DNA from: Microvelia longipes
Taxonomy: Eukaryota; Arthropoda; Insecta; Hemiptera; Veliidae
Length of the DNA: 64,000 nt
Direction of reading: 5' to 3'
Assembly: GCA_018340805.1 (NCBI GenBank)
Contig: JACMZG010001914.1
Coordinates: 44,533,414 to 44,597,413 of the forward strand
Shown here: positions 58,501 to 62,795 of the stretch, in pieces
Position numbering within the stretch: position 1 is the first letter of the stretch
Layout of the letters: each line of letters starts with the position of its first letter
Made by a program: the position numbers and the translations under genes
The notes under the pieces: generated by a model
Told to the model about the DNA's origin: nothing
Database searches by the model: none
What the model saw: only the letters and a program-made list of their open reading frames with translations

Positions 58501-61500
58501 AGCCTGAACTCACTCTGAGGTCAGAGAGAGTTCAGGCTCTGTCGGCGGCCTGATGAGTTAGACTTAACGAAACAGAGTGGGACATGACATTATGTCGAGC
58601 CATCAATGATGACGAATGTCGAATGATGGAACAGTTCCCAGATGTAGCATTGCATTTTGCTTGTTACATTTCCTAGGTGTCTCTCGCACAATTATATTGT
58701 GTCAACTATTCATGTGTTGCAAAACTCGGTAGTATCAAATGATATATGTTTTGCTTGCCATGCATGATGGCGGTAAGAGAGCACCGCTCGTCTCTGGTAA
58801 GTACTTCACATTATATTCTCGGAATTAATTGAAGGTCAGAGTGAGTTCAGGCTCTGTCGGCGCCCTGATGAGTTAGACGTAACGAAACAGAGTGGGACAT
58901 GACATTATGTCGAGCCATCAATGATGACGAATGTCGAATGATGGAACAGTTCCCAGATGTAGCATTGCATTTTGCTTGTTACATTTCCTAGGTGTCTCTC
59001 GCACAATTATATTGTGTCTAATAGAAGATTATTTATTAGATCTTTCAAACCCAAAAGGTCATCATCAGTGCCGGTGAGATGAAGGAATAAAGAATAGAAT
59101 TATAGTAGATAATAGAAGATTATTAGAAGATTATTTATTTATTTATAATAATAGAAGATTATTTATTTATTTATAATAATAGAATATTATTTATTAGTCT
59201 TTTCATAGTTGCACTTTTCATAGTCACCGGCACTGATGATGACCTTTTGGGGTTGAAAGCCGGCTTTGTTTTTTTTAATAATAATTAAGTGGAGAGACTC
59301 TTTTATTTATCATTATTTTCAGAAAAAACCAATACTTTTTAGTAGAAAAACTTTTTAACTACAGGTTGGTGTTTAATTGATATGTAAATTATAAAGAGAA
59401 ATGATGAAGTCCTTCCATTTGTTAGCAATAAATAAAGGAGGTATTTAACTACATGAGGTAAAGGTCAAGCAAAGATCTGGCTTCCCTATGGAAAGATCTA
59501 TTACAGGACATACTAAAACCCTTTCTTCATCTCACAAGCACTGGTGATAGTTTGTAGGCCATCACCAGTGAGTTGCCACCATACTGACGATAGTCTGTAA
59601 GCCATCACCAGTGAGTTGCGGCCATACTGGTGATAGTCTGTAAGCCATCACCAGTGAGTTGCGACCATGAAGGATAATAATAATAATAATAATGCCCGTT
59701 TAGAGCCTTGCGGCTCATCAGGGATAACCCCTGCGGGAACCACCTCGGGTGGCTACCATTACGCTCAAAGTGTATTCTAAAGCTGGCGATAATTTATCTA
59801 AACAATAATCTTCTATAAACTGAGAGCGTAACCTGGGATGCGAACCCCAGACCTCCGTGGGTGTCAAAGGTCCGTGTAAAGACTAACGCCTTAACGACCT
59901 CAGCCACGGAGGCGGCGACCATGAAGGATATTCATTTTTTAATGACATTGCTCAAAGATATTTTAAACATTTAACCCAATAAATTAATAATAATAAATAT
60001 GCTTCAGTCAATACTATTGCTGGAATAATCGAAGAGTATAATGATCACAATGATTAGCTTTTTTTGTTTGATCAACAAATTTTTAGAAGGTAAAAATAAT
60101 ATTTTGCAATAAATTATCAACGAATGCATATTTATAAAACAAAACAGAACTTTGTCCCCACCTGTTGGCCCTTCATTGCTGTCTTTCTGACCAATCGGCC
60201 ATAAAAATATAAACTAACAAAATACATAGAATGTGCAATAGCAAAAGCTTAATCTTGATTTTAATTAATTGACAGCCCACCAAAAACAAATGAAAGAGGA
60301 ATTCCCCACCATTGCATTTCACCCCACCTCTAAGAGGAATCAGGATGAACCATTTACTCACTCATTCTCGCCAGGCCATCACCTGATCAAAACCAAAGTT
60401 TTAAACCTTTGAAAAATTAAATTTTTGATTAATAATCAAATGAATGAAGATGAATATATTTTAAGAATAATAAAAAAGGTGCATACATACATTGGACAAA
60501 AGGTATGTCTGTAAAACATTGTAAAAATTAACAGATAAATAAATTAATGAAAAAGAAATAATTAAAGAATTTGAGTTACCTGTCTTCGCCTAAGCTTCTT
60601 GTATTTCTGCTCGATCCCATCGCCCAAGCCAGCCATGAAAAAAAGGGTTTCACATATTGTTTTATGTACTCAACATTTAACAAGGAATAGTAAGTCAAGT
60701 TAATAAACATAGAATGAATATACCTTGCTGTCAAAAGCAACAGGTATTTGAAGCATCAATGTTTAACATCATAAATGCAAGGTGTGATATGAATATCTTG
60801 CTTATACCTTCAATAAGGGTCTTTAAAGTTAAATTGTTTCTGTATTCTGAATTCCACAGTTAAATTATAAAAACACAATAATGGCGTAAAAATCAAACAA
60901 AAAAACTGCCATTCGTGGCTTCTTTGAATTAATGAATTGCACACATTTTAATTTAAGAGAAAAAATATACATGTATCATGAGAACTGTACTAGCCATAGA
61001 AGTGGTTAAGGATTCATTGTACATGTATCTTGAGAACTGAGCTAGCTTAAGATGTAGTTGAGGCCTTATTTTACGTGTATCTCGAGAAATGTCCAAGTCA
61101 CAGATGTGGTTTAGGCCTCATTGTTCTCAGAAAACTTAAAAACATCATTATCAAAAATTTTTTATCAATTTTTTCATAATTTTACATTATTTTGTTTTAA
61201 ATTGAAAAGAGATCCCATTCTGATATCCTGTGTTGGATAATAGAACTTTACTGATTGTTGTGCTAATTGTAATTTCCCAGGATTATAAGCAGTGGGTTTA
61301 TGCATGAGCCAGACAGATACACTGATATAATCCACTCAGCATGTCTTAGAAATCCCTTAAATTGATAATTATGAAGAAGTCTTAATCAGGACCGAGGGAG
61401 AACTTTTCTTATCAACTTGCTTTAAAGTGTAAAATAACTTTGCAGAAAATGACACTTCATTTATTTACTTTTTTTCAAATTAAAATTAAACTATTAATTA

Positions 61501-62795
61501 TTCTTGTACATTTATGAAATGTCCTAAACAAGTGGTTTGTAGGAGGTTTTAGAGTTTTGTTTTTCAACAACACCACACTTAGGATACTGTGGTTTTATTT
61601 TCATGAATTAAGTTTTCATATTTTTTAAAAATGCAGATAGCTGGTAAATTATTTAATTTTAACAAAAACTGTAAAAAAATAATTATCTTATTTCATGAGA
61701 ACTAAAGAGTACGAGGTTTTACAAAATACAGAGAGTATTCTTATGGTTATTACAAACTTAGGATTAGCATATTAAGGTGCAACTTAAAATCAAAATTGTG
61801 AACCTAACAACAAAATTTGTCATATTTTCAAACATAGGCTCTTGGCCTATTTATCAACTTGGTTGGGTGCAGGGGGGGTTAACTTAAATGAGGAAAAGTT
61901 TGGACTCGATTATCGCAAGCTACTAAAAATAACGCTGCGGCGGACCGGTGCGGACAACTTATGAACTAACCCCAATAGCTTTCCAAAAATGACTGATTAT
62001 ATTTTTATATTTAAATTTATGAATACCGTGACAATTCTTGGTTATGACAGCTACATTTATTATTATTATAAAATTGATTGTTTTCTATATGTATTTTTCA
62101 CAAAAACGGTTGCATGTTCTGTATTTCCAAAATTCAGAAACTAAAAGTAAATAGAAACCTTTATAAAACTTCCAGAGAACGCTAATGATGGCAGATAAGT
62201 ATATTTCATTTAATTAATTTATTGATTTAGTCAATTTTATCAGGTAATTACACTTAATTACATGTGCACAGCTCGCCGATGTAATTAAAATACAGGCTGC
62301 ATTAAATGCCAAAATCTATCTTTTAGCACGTGTAAAACTTTAGCCACTATTTCATTATTACCTGATTGAATCAATTAAATTAATAAATTACTTAAATGAA
62401 AAACTTAAAAATAATCACAAGTGTTCTGTGTAAGATTAAAGTGGTAGGGTTAGTTAGAAGTATAACTATACAAAGTAAGGTAGGTCCGCTGCAGCGCTAG
62501 CGTCGACCGGAATCCAAATTTTCCCACCATTGAGTCAACAGTCTTACTGTTTAAGTATCTATAGTCTCTGGTTGGGTGGTTCTTCTGCCTAAATCCTATT
62601 TTTAACGTGAGACAATCTTTCAGAACACTTAGTGCAGAAGCCAAAAATAAATATAAACACTGCTTAAACATTTTAAAAAAATCTTAATAAAACTTATGAT
62701 ATTTTTGTGGGTAACAACTAAGTATTGTTACATTGAGAGAAAATAATTACCGATTCTCCTTTATCTCCTTTTTCACCTTTCTGGCCTGGGTATCC
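22389..62795 (-). CDS. MACIT-like (XIII/XXIII/XXV type) collagen gene, 3' part
   Basis: Minus-strand exons, 5' to 3': 62751-62795, 60580-60606 (less certain), 57729-57764, 56526-56630, 54490-54534, 53143-53205, 35114-35140, 31745-31798, 28185-28211, 26774-26809, 25350-25478, 22389-22562. All start and end in phase 0. The Gly-X-Y exons are mostly multiples of 9 nt, a hallmark of fibril- and membrane-type collagens. Two short exons without a Gly-X-Y repeat form an interruption. The helix ends [19 protein letters not shown], closely matching the C-termini I know from vertebrate type XIII, XXIII and XXV and related invertebrate transmembrane collagens. If so, it is a type II membrane protein with an extracellular, sheddable helix. 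The N-terminal cytoplasmic and membrane segments are beyond the right edge. The two cysteines near the end may cross-link chains. Confidence 0.85.
22831..22869. repeat. Short palindrome
   Basis: AAAGATTATGTAGTAT and its inverted copy, separated by ACCACATA. A single 39-bp hairpin of unknown origin. Confidence 0.6.
23858..24288. mobile_element. TIR MITE, about 430 bp
   Basis: Left end GTGTGTAACTTTATTCATCA followed by GGTACTCATCTGAT; right end ATCAGATGAGCACCTGCTGA followed by ATAAAGTTACACACC, an imperfect inverted repeat of about 35 bp. Inside are further inverted phrases (CTGATGTTTTACCTGAT and ATCAGGTAAAATATCAT) around a C11 run. Non-coding. Confidence 0.55.
24315..24880. mobile_element. Foldback element, family 2, copy 2 with (TA)n expansion
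   Basis: Both arms match the copies at 12147 and 62863. The centre carries CATGTATATA... (TA)n (24482-24555), followed by an insert (AAGAGGGTCTTGCCCCAACA) not seen in the other copies. Confidence 0.65.
25350..25478 (-). CDS. Collagen exon: end of triple helix, two-Cys C-terminal motif
   Basis: Acceptor ATGATTAG, donor CCAAAG|GTACTC, 129 nt, phase 0. Encodes [22 protein letters not shown], then [18 protein letters not shown] and SPK. The triple helix has RGD at GDRGDKG, a potential integrin-binding site. The LDAPCP..GPDGLP..GC end is what identifies the gene as MACIT-like. Confidence 0.88.
25479..26773. other. Collagen intron
   Basis: A small (TA)n at 25786-25804. The rest is AT-rich without recognisable elements; an 88-codon frame at 26324 shows no domain. 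Confidence 0.5.
26774..26809 (-). CDS. Collagen exon [12 protein letters not shown]
   Basis: 36 nt (4 x 9), acceptor TACTTTCAG, donor GCG|GTGAGT (consensus). Continues Gly-X-Y register with both neighbours. Charged triplets (KGE, RGL, KGD) are typical of stable helix segments. Confidence 0.85.
26979..27112. mobile_element. Small inverted-repeat element carrying a hammerhead-like core
   Basis: GAAGATTTAGGTCTTC on the left is mirrored by GAAGACCTAAATCTTC at about 27063-27078, enclosing the core at 27026-27058. GACTGCGTCAATG (left) and CCTACGCAGTTTA (right) also partly mirror. Confidence 0.5.
27026..27058 (-). ncRNA. Hammerhead-like core with CGTC site (best preserved)
   Basis: Minus strand: CTGAAGA (fits CTGANGA), a stem GCCTCCAC/GTGGAAGC with one mismatch, GAAA, then CGTC and GGAT. 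All conserved single-stranded core bases of a hammerhead are present; stem III would be only a couple of base pairs, as reported for Penelope-type hammerheads. Stem I pairing (ATC/GGAT) is weak. Confidence 0.42.
27497..27905. repeat. 51-bp minisatellite open on both strands, about 8 copies
   Basis: Units GACAAAGTAATATCCTCATC + AGTTGATATGACCTTGTCAG + TTATTTTATCT. Since 51 is a multiple of 3 and no unit has a stop in two frames, a 226-codon plus frame (27278-27958) and a 148-codon minus frame (27412-27858) both stay open. The minus frame repeats 17 residues ([17 protein letters not shown]). On the minus strand the frame opens right after TTTTAG at 27956, and no donor is evident. Whether either is translated is unknown. 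Confidence 0.8.
28185..28211 (-). CDS. Collagen exon GTDGIPGSE
   Basis: 27 nt (3 x 9), acceptor ATATTTTAG, donor GAG|GTACTA, phase 0. Identified by Gly register, size and splice sites; too short for any frame-based search. Confidence 0.78.
29063..29143. repeat. Perfect palindrome of inverted-arm type
   Basis: AACGAAAGAATAGAAAGTCTC + TCCACAGTTT and its exact mirror. It uses the same GTCTCTCCAC arm end as the hammerhead-bearing elements and is followed by GATGGACTCCATTTATGCTC, the one-sided tail seen at 50800 and 53900. Probably a deletion derivative. Confidence 0.7.
29268..29918. mobile_element. TIR element, about 650 bp
   Basis: Left: CTTAGAATAATACTATATAT, GAAAGAGCACTACTGATAAC, AAGTAATGCTGCCACC. 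The right end (29795-29918) has these inverted. A direct partial repeat of the end lies at 29422-29457. Another fragment (ATAAACTGAATGCTGTAATT) is at 38831-38880. Non-coding. Confidence 0.55.
31417..31693. repeat. AATGAGGAAAAGTAAA minisatellite
   Basis: About 16-bp purine-rich units with length variants (10-17 bp). It lies 50 bp from the next collagen exon on the intron side. Strong strand asymmetry (pyrimidine on the minus strand) makes it a polypyrimidine run downstream of that exon in transcript sense. The three minus frames over it are artefacts. Confidence 0.85.
31745..31798 (-). CDS. Collagen exon [18 protein letters not shown]
   Basis: 54 nt (6 x 9), acceptor ATTGTGTAG, donor CCA|GTAGGT, phase 0. 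Standard 54-nt collagen exon size; contains GERGDP with another RGD. Confidence 0.87.
32038..32886. mobile_element. pogo/Tigger-type DNA element with CENP-B-like HTH remnant
   Basis: Ends CAGTCGGACCTCTATATAAC and (inverted) GTCCGACTG are flanked by TA. CAGT...CCTCTATATAACG is a classic pogo/Tigger terminus, and several further ATATAGAAATTCGTTGTATA sub-repeats occur at both ends. Inside, on the minus strand at about 32170-32300, the frame [20 protein letters not shown] then [20 protein letters not shown] matches the second helix-turn-helix of pogo/CENP-B-type transposases. No DDE domain is seen, so this is an internally deleted copy. Confidence 0.75.
33378..33513. repeat. Inverted repeat, about 50-bp arms
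   Basis: GTTGACAGCGTGAGGAAAT and CCAATGAGGTTAGTC on the left are mirrored on the right (GACTAACCTCATTGG, CCCCACGCTGTCAA). Similar GTTGACAGC-type ends occur near 53955. Confidence 0.6.
33885..34785. mobile_element. Probable TIR DNA transposon remnant with a 72-codon frame
   Basis: Left: AATATAATACGACACACAGC, TAAAAATCAATTGACACCCT. Right, inverted: GTGCTGTCAATTGGTTTTAG, CCGTGTGTCATATTATAGCG. Between them a plus frame (34347-34565) reads [37 protein letters not shown] and [10 protein letters not shown], with higher GC than its surroundings. It may be a transposase fragment; I do not recognise the family. Confidence 0.4.
35114..35140 (-). CDS. Collagen exon GPPGLDGMK
   Basis: 27 nt, acceptor TCTGTTTCAG, donor AAA|GTGAGT (consensus), phase 0, in Gly register. 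Confidence 0.82.
35824..36346. other. Assembly gap (523 N)
   Basis: Run of N. The frames reported as open across it are meaningless. Confidence 0.99.
37405..37526. repeat. (TA)n flanked by inverted arms
   Basis: GGTAAGAAAGAGGGCTCACA + TGAACAATG, then about 30 TA, then the exact mirror. Part of the arm (TGTGAGCCCTCTTT-like) recurs at 37539-37552 before a second (TA)n (37552-37592). Confidence 0.75.
37690..38292. repeat. 53-bp minisatellite, about 11 copies
   Basis: Units AACAGGAAAAACTCATTCTC + ACAATCTATGAGGTAAGCTC + ACTCTCTGAATCT. Each holds two half-units (AGGAAAACTCA..CTC / GAGGTAAGCTCACTCTC), suggesting an older ~26-bp repeat. In places units are shortened. GAGGTAAGCT recreates a splice-donor-like GAG|GTAAGC on the plus strand in many copies, but the host gene is on the other strand. 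Confidence 0.85.
38906..39089. mobile_element. CAGTCTATCG MITE, short (internally deleted) copy
   Basis: Same termini as the 13180 copy (CAGTCTATCGTTTAGTTTAA and mirror), flanked by TA. In the opposite orientation and with about 220 bp of the interior missing. Confidence 0.7.
39928..40567. repeat. 0.6-kb dispersed repeat, copy 2
   Basis: Near-identical to 11082-11684 (GCAACAAGGGATGAAAGTAA ... ATGTCAATTACTCTGATGAA ...). It has one extra sub-repeat of CGAGGCTTGCTGAGGGAG in the first part. Both copies are in the same orientation. Confidence 0.65.
42040..42190 (+). mobile_element. LINE 3' end with (AATC)n tail
   Basis: AT-rich sequence, then a hairpin GAGGACCTTATGGTCCT, then CTGCGTGGTTAAATAAATCA and (AATC)4. 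A conserved short hairpin followed by a simple repeat tail is typical for CR1/RTE-like LINE 3' ends. No RT coding is attached. Confidence 0.35.
42548..42582 (-). other. Decayed hammerhead-like motif
   Basis: Minus strand CATGAAGATGACTTCCACAG, TGGAAGCTAAATATC: same family as 27026-27058 with core changes (first C lost, GAAA to TAAA). Probably inactive. Confidence 0.3.
44022..44540. repeat. 40-bp minisatellite, 13 copies
   Basis: Units TGTCCATTTCTGAATGCTGT + TGTTTTGAGTCTTTTTCAGA. Point variants (CTG/CTT, GCTG/CCTG) come in blocks: a CCTGTTTTTTT variant dominates 44298-44450. Two flanking frames across it are artefacts. Confidence 0.88.
45375..46521. mobile_element. TIR element, about 1.15 kb, with internal tandem array
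   Basis: Left: AAGGCCCGTCTACAATCTTA, AGTTA ... GAAGAAGTGAAGAATT. Right end inverted: AATTCTTCACTTCTTCGATT ... TAAGATTGTAGACGGGCCTT. Inside lies a four-unit array at 45872-46315 and a small stem (GAAATGGATGAGGT / ACCTCATCCATTTT at 45683-45762). No transposase. Confidence 0.6.
45872..46315. repeat. About 118-bp tandem array, 4 copies
   Basis: Each unit has GAGCTCTGCTCGTTGTTACC, AAATAAATAAAATGTGTGTT, GACGGTAGAAAGAAAGTAGT. Units differ chiefly by one-base drop-outs (GTTACC/GTACC, GACGGTAG/GACGTAG), which looks like sequencing indel error or decay. Confidence 0.85.
46815..47443. mobile_element. Inverted-arm element with CGTC-bearing hammerhead-like cores
   Basis: The arms (about 190 bp) start GTTGATAGTCCAAGAATGGG / mirror. 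Cores at 46858-46893 (minus) and 47345-47380 (plus) face outward: ATGATTA, hairpin GGCC-AGCTT-GGCC, GAAACGTC, with closing GGC/GCC. The middle is AT-rich with a purine stretch but no gene. Confidence 0.65.
47345..47380 (+). ncRNA. Hammerhead-like core, two core substitutions
   Basis: GGC-ATGATTA-(GGCCAGCTTGGCC)-GAAA-CGTC-GCC. The hairpin and the GAAACGTC half are intact; the CTGANGA half reads ATGATTA, which should abolish cleavage. An inverted twin is at 46858-46893. Confidence 0.33.
47624..48059. mobile_element. AAAGAGACTAATACT MITE, copy 2
   Basis: Same family and orientation as 17918-18373 (CAAAGAGACTAATACTAATA ... CTAATAGTATGGTCTCTTGG). Directly followed by a diverged partial copy (48060-48430) and preceded by a fragment from 47555. 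Confidence 0.65.
48508..48962. mobile_element. AAAGAGACTAATACT MITE, copy 3 (inverted)
   Basis: Starts CAAAGAGACTAAAACTATTA and ends TAGTTTTAGTCTCTTTG; the interior is the reverse complement of copy 2. Together they make a large inverted repeat over 47.6-49.0 kb. Confidence 0.65.
48840..49317. repeat. About 121-bp array grown from the MITE end, 4 copies
   Basis: Repeats GACTATAGTAGGGGTAAGTA, CAGTTACGGCACCTATGGAA, CTTATCACTGTGTTAATCGG and the MITE terminus TAGTTTTAGTCTCTTT. The first unit is inside copy 3; three more follow to the right. Confidence 0.8.
50485..50815. mobile_element. Inverted-arm element with paired hammerhead-like cores
   Basis: Arms GAACGAAGAAAAGAGTCTCT, CCACAAAACAATAATTTATT, CAAAGCGCTTTCAACCTAAC and mirror. 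Cores at 50531-50558 (minus) and 50711-50738 (plus). The right arm is followed by the one-sided tail AACTCCACTAGTGCTCATTC. The spacer holds CCACAGTTTGACTTATATTT, which is also present at 50118 and 50175. Confidence 0.68.
50711..50738 (+). ncRNA. Hammerhead-like core (family a), right arm
   Basis: CTGATGA, a stem GGCC/GGTT around TCATGTTA, then GAAA. The closing helix is weak (GC/GC). Inverted twin at 50531-50558. Confidence 0.3.
51842..52745 (+). mobile_element. mariner element, internally deleted and decayed
   Basis: TIRs CGAGGTCTGTCCCATAAATA (left) and TATTTATGGGACAGACTTCG (right), flanked by TA. Plus-strand pieces read [28 protein letters not shown] (mariner N-terminal HTH region), then after a deletion [20 protein letters not shown] and [19 protein letters not shown], the block around the third catalytic Asp. 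The expected DN is HN and the final D of PPYSPDLAP is lost. About 904 bp instead of about 1.3 kb. Several frameshifts; non-functional. Confidence 0.85.
53143..53205 (-). CDS. Collagen exon, 63 nt
   Basis: Acceptor TTTGTTTAG, donor ATG|GTAAGG. Encodes [19 protein letters not shown] then LM; 7 x 9 nt, phase 0, Gly register intact. Confidence 0.87.
53665..53935. mobile_element. Inverted-arm element with hammerhead-like core in right arm
   Basis: Arms CTCTCCACTTATGTATTATT, TATTTAAAATAAACCATAAC, CGGCTTTCAACCAACTA and mirror. The right-arm core at 53813-53839; the left arm has lost it. The right side ends in the tail GAACTCCTCTAGCGCTCATT. Confidence 0.65.
53813..53839 (+). ncRNA. Hammerhead-like core (family a)
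   Basis: CTGATGA, stem GACC/GGTT, GAAA, and a perfect 6-bp closing helix ACCGGC/GCCGGT. No cleavage triplet. Confidence 0.3.
54120..54340 (+). mobile_element. LINE-like 3' end with (GAGTTT)n tail
   Basis: AT-rich stretch ending GGCAATAAAGGATTATTTGA then (GTTTGA)3. The ending resembles non-LTR 3' tails; the weaker AAGGATTTTTTGAATTTGAA at 19648-19668 may be a relative. Confidence 0.38.
54490..54534 (-). CDS. Collagen exon [15 protein letters not shown]
   Basis: 45 nt (5 x 9), acceptor TTTGCAG, donor CCC|GTAAGT, phase 0, in Gly register. Confidence 0.87.
54535..56525. other. Collagen intron
   Basis: Contains a tRNA-derived SINE (56100-56331) and a G10 run near 55787. A 94-codon minus frame (54697-54981) lies in somewhat GC-richer DNA but shows no domain. 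55040-55740 is plain AT-rich. Confidence 0.5.
56100..56331 (-). mobile_element. tRNA-derived SINE
   Basis: On the minus strand the head reads ACCCGTGGTGTAGTGGTTAA (A box), then CATGGGTTCAATCCCAGCAC (B box, GGTTCAATCCC), the internal pol III promoter of tRNA genes. A non-tRNA body follows (CTCTGGGATTTTTATGAGTG, GTCCTTCAGAAGGGACGTAA). No folded tRNA: the spacing between the boxes is too long for a functional tRNA. Confidence 0.7.
56526..56630 (-). CDS. Collagen exon, 105 nt
   Basis: Acceptor ATTTTGGTAG, donor GAACAG|GTAACG. Encodes [20 protein letters not shown] then [15 protein letters not shown], phase 0. MV before the first Gly ends the short interruption begun by the upstream exon. Pro-rich triplets make this a stable part of the helix. 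Confidence 0.88.
56938..56964 (-). ncRNA. Hammerhead-like core, CTGAAGA form
   Basis: CTGAAGA, a stem GACTA/TAGTT, GAAA, then CGGCC and AGT that can pair with ACT before the core. The right-arm twin has CTAAAGA. Confidence 0.33.
57027..57518. mobile_element. Foldback element, family 1, copy 2
   Basis: Arms match 10187-10668 (AAGGCGCGGTAGAATATCCA, TTCTAGAACGTTGGATCACC). Central spacer around 57250-57292. Its ends lie between arms of the older element, so it inserted later. Confidence 0.75.
57729..57764 (-). CDS. Collagen-gene exon [12 protein letters not shown] (helix interruption)
   Basis: 36 nt, acceptor TTTTGAGCAG, donor ATG|GTGAGT (consensus). Phase 0. Only the first Gly fits the repeat; TFEAFAG breaks the helix, as expected of a short non-collagenous interruption of MACIT chains. 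Confidence 0.78.
58298..58742. repeat. Near-perfect 445-bp palindrome plus third copy
   Basis: The left arm (GAACTACCGAGTTTTGCAAC ... CGCCGACAGAGCCTGAACTC) and the right arm are almost identical over about 210 bp, with a short spacer (ACTCTGAGGTCAGAG). A third direct copy of the right arm runs 58829-59018. GC content is well above background. No frame I recognise. Confidence 0.72.
59233..59258 (+). ncRNA. Hammerhead-like core (family a), right arm
   Basis: CTGATGA, stem GACC/GGTT, GAAA, closing helix CCGGC/GCCGG (5 bp). No cleavage triplet. Twin at 58186-58211. Confidence 0.3.
59530..59675. repeat. 44-bp tandem repeat, about 3 copies
   Basis: Units CTGGTGATAGTCTGTAAGCC + ATCACCAGTGAGTTGCGACC + ATA. 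Each unit has an internal inverted CTGGTGAT / ATCACCAG. The last unit is cut by the SINE. Confidence 0.75.
59676..59914 (-). mobile_element. tRNA-derived SINE with 15-bp target site duplication
   Basis: Minus-strand head CGCCTCCGTGGCTGAGGTCG, TTAAGGCG (A box) and GGGGTTCGCATCCCAGG (B box) with an extended spacer as in class II (Leu/Ser-like) tRNAs. Body with AACCACCTCGGGTGGCTACC; 3' tail (ATT)n. Identical GCGACCATGAAGGAT at 59661-59675 and 59915-59929 bracket it exactly, so it is a recent, complete insertion. Confidence 0.88.
60580..60606 (-). CDS. Probable collagen-gene exon KYKKLRRRQ
   Basis: 27 nt, phase 0, tandem acceptor GAGCAG|AAA, donor CAG|GTAACT. Encodes a strongly basic peptide. 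Together with [12 protein letters not shown] it would form a non-helical break between COL segments; the KKLRRR run could be a heparin-binding or protease-sensitive site (inference). Alternatively, an ATG 30 nt upstream ([14 protein letters not shown]...) in the same frame could make this a first exon of a short isoform. Confidence 0.5.
60607..62750. other. Collagen intron
   Basis: AT-rich. Around 60970-61110 is a loose triplicate of ACATGTATCnTGAGAACTG. An inverted repeat at 62205-62402 and a GC-rich pair (GCTGCGGCGGACCGGTGCGG at 61935; GGTCCGCTGCAGCGCTAGCG at 62484) may be ends of one element. Confidence 0.45.
62205..62402. repeat. Inverted repeat, about 48-bp arms
   Basis: TTTCATTTAATTAATTTATT, GTCAATTTTATCAGGTAATT against AATTACCTGATTGAATCAAT-type sequence on the right. 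Possibly the core of a larger element whose GC-rich ends are at 61.93 and 62.49 kb. Confidence 0.5.
62751..62795 (-). CDS. Collagen exon [15 protein letters not shown] (5'-most in window)
   Basis: 45 nt (5 x 9), acceptor TTTGTTTGCAG, donor TCG|GTAATT, phase 0. GEKGDKGES is a typical charged helix segment. The next 5' exons lie beyond the right edge. Confidence 0.85.

Larger units (their letters stand above)
58135..59320. mobile_element. Inverted-arm element (1.2 kb) with paired hammerhead-like cores
   Basis: Arms AAAAGAGTCTCTCCACTTAA, CAAAGCCGGCTTTCAACC and mirror. Cores 58186-58211 (minus) and 59233-59258 (plus), plus an extra minus core at 59043-59068. The tail CGCTAGAGGAGTTCATCGTA is on the left here, so the element is reversed relative to the one at 53.8 kb. 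Confidence 0.65.
57765..60579. other. Collagen intron with layered inverted repeats and a SINE
   Basis: Contains the 1.2-kb inverted-arm element (58135-59320), a 445-bp palindrome within it, a 44-bp repeat and a SINE with a clean target duplication. Confidence 0.55.

Noticed and set aside
60162..60186. Minus-strand KDSNEGPT microexon before a GTGGGG donor
   Set aside because: It would end in phase 1, incompatible with the phase-0 exon downstream, and the acceptor lacks a clear pyrimidine tract.
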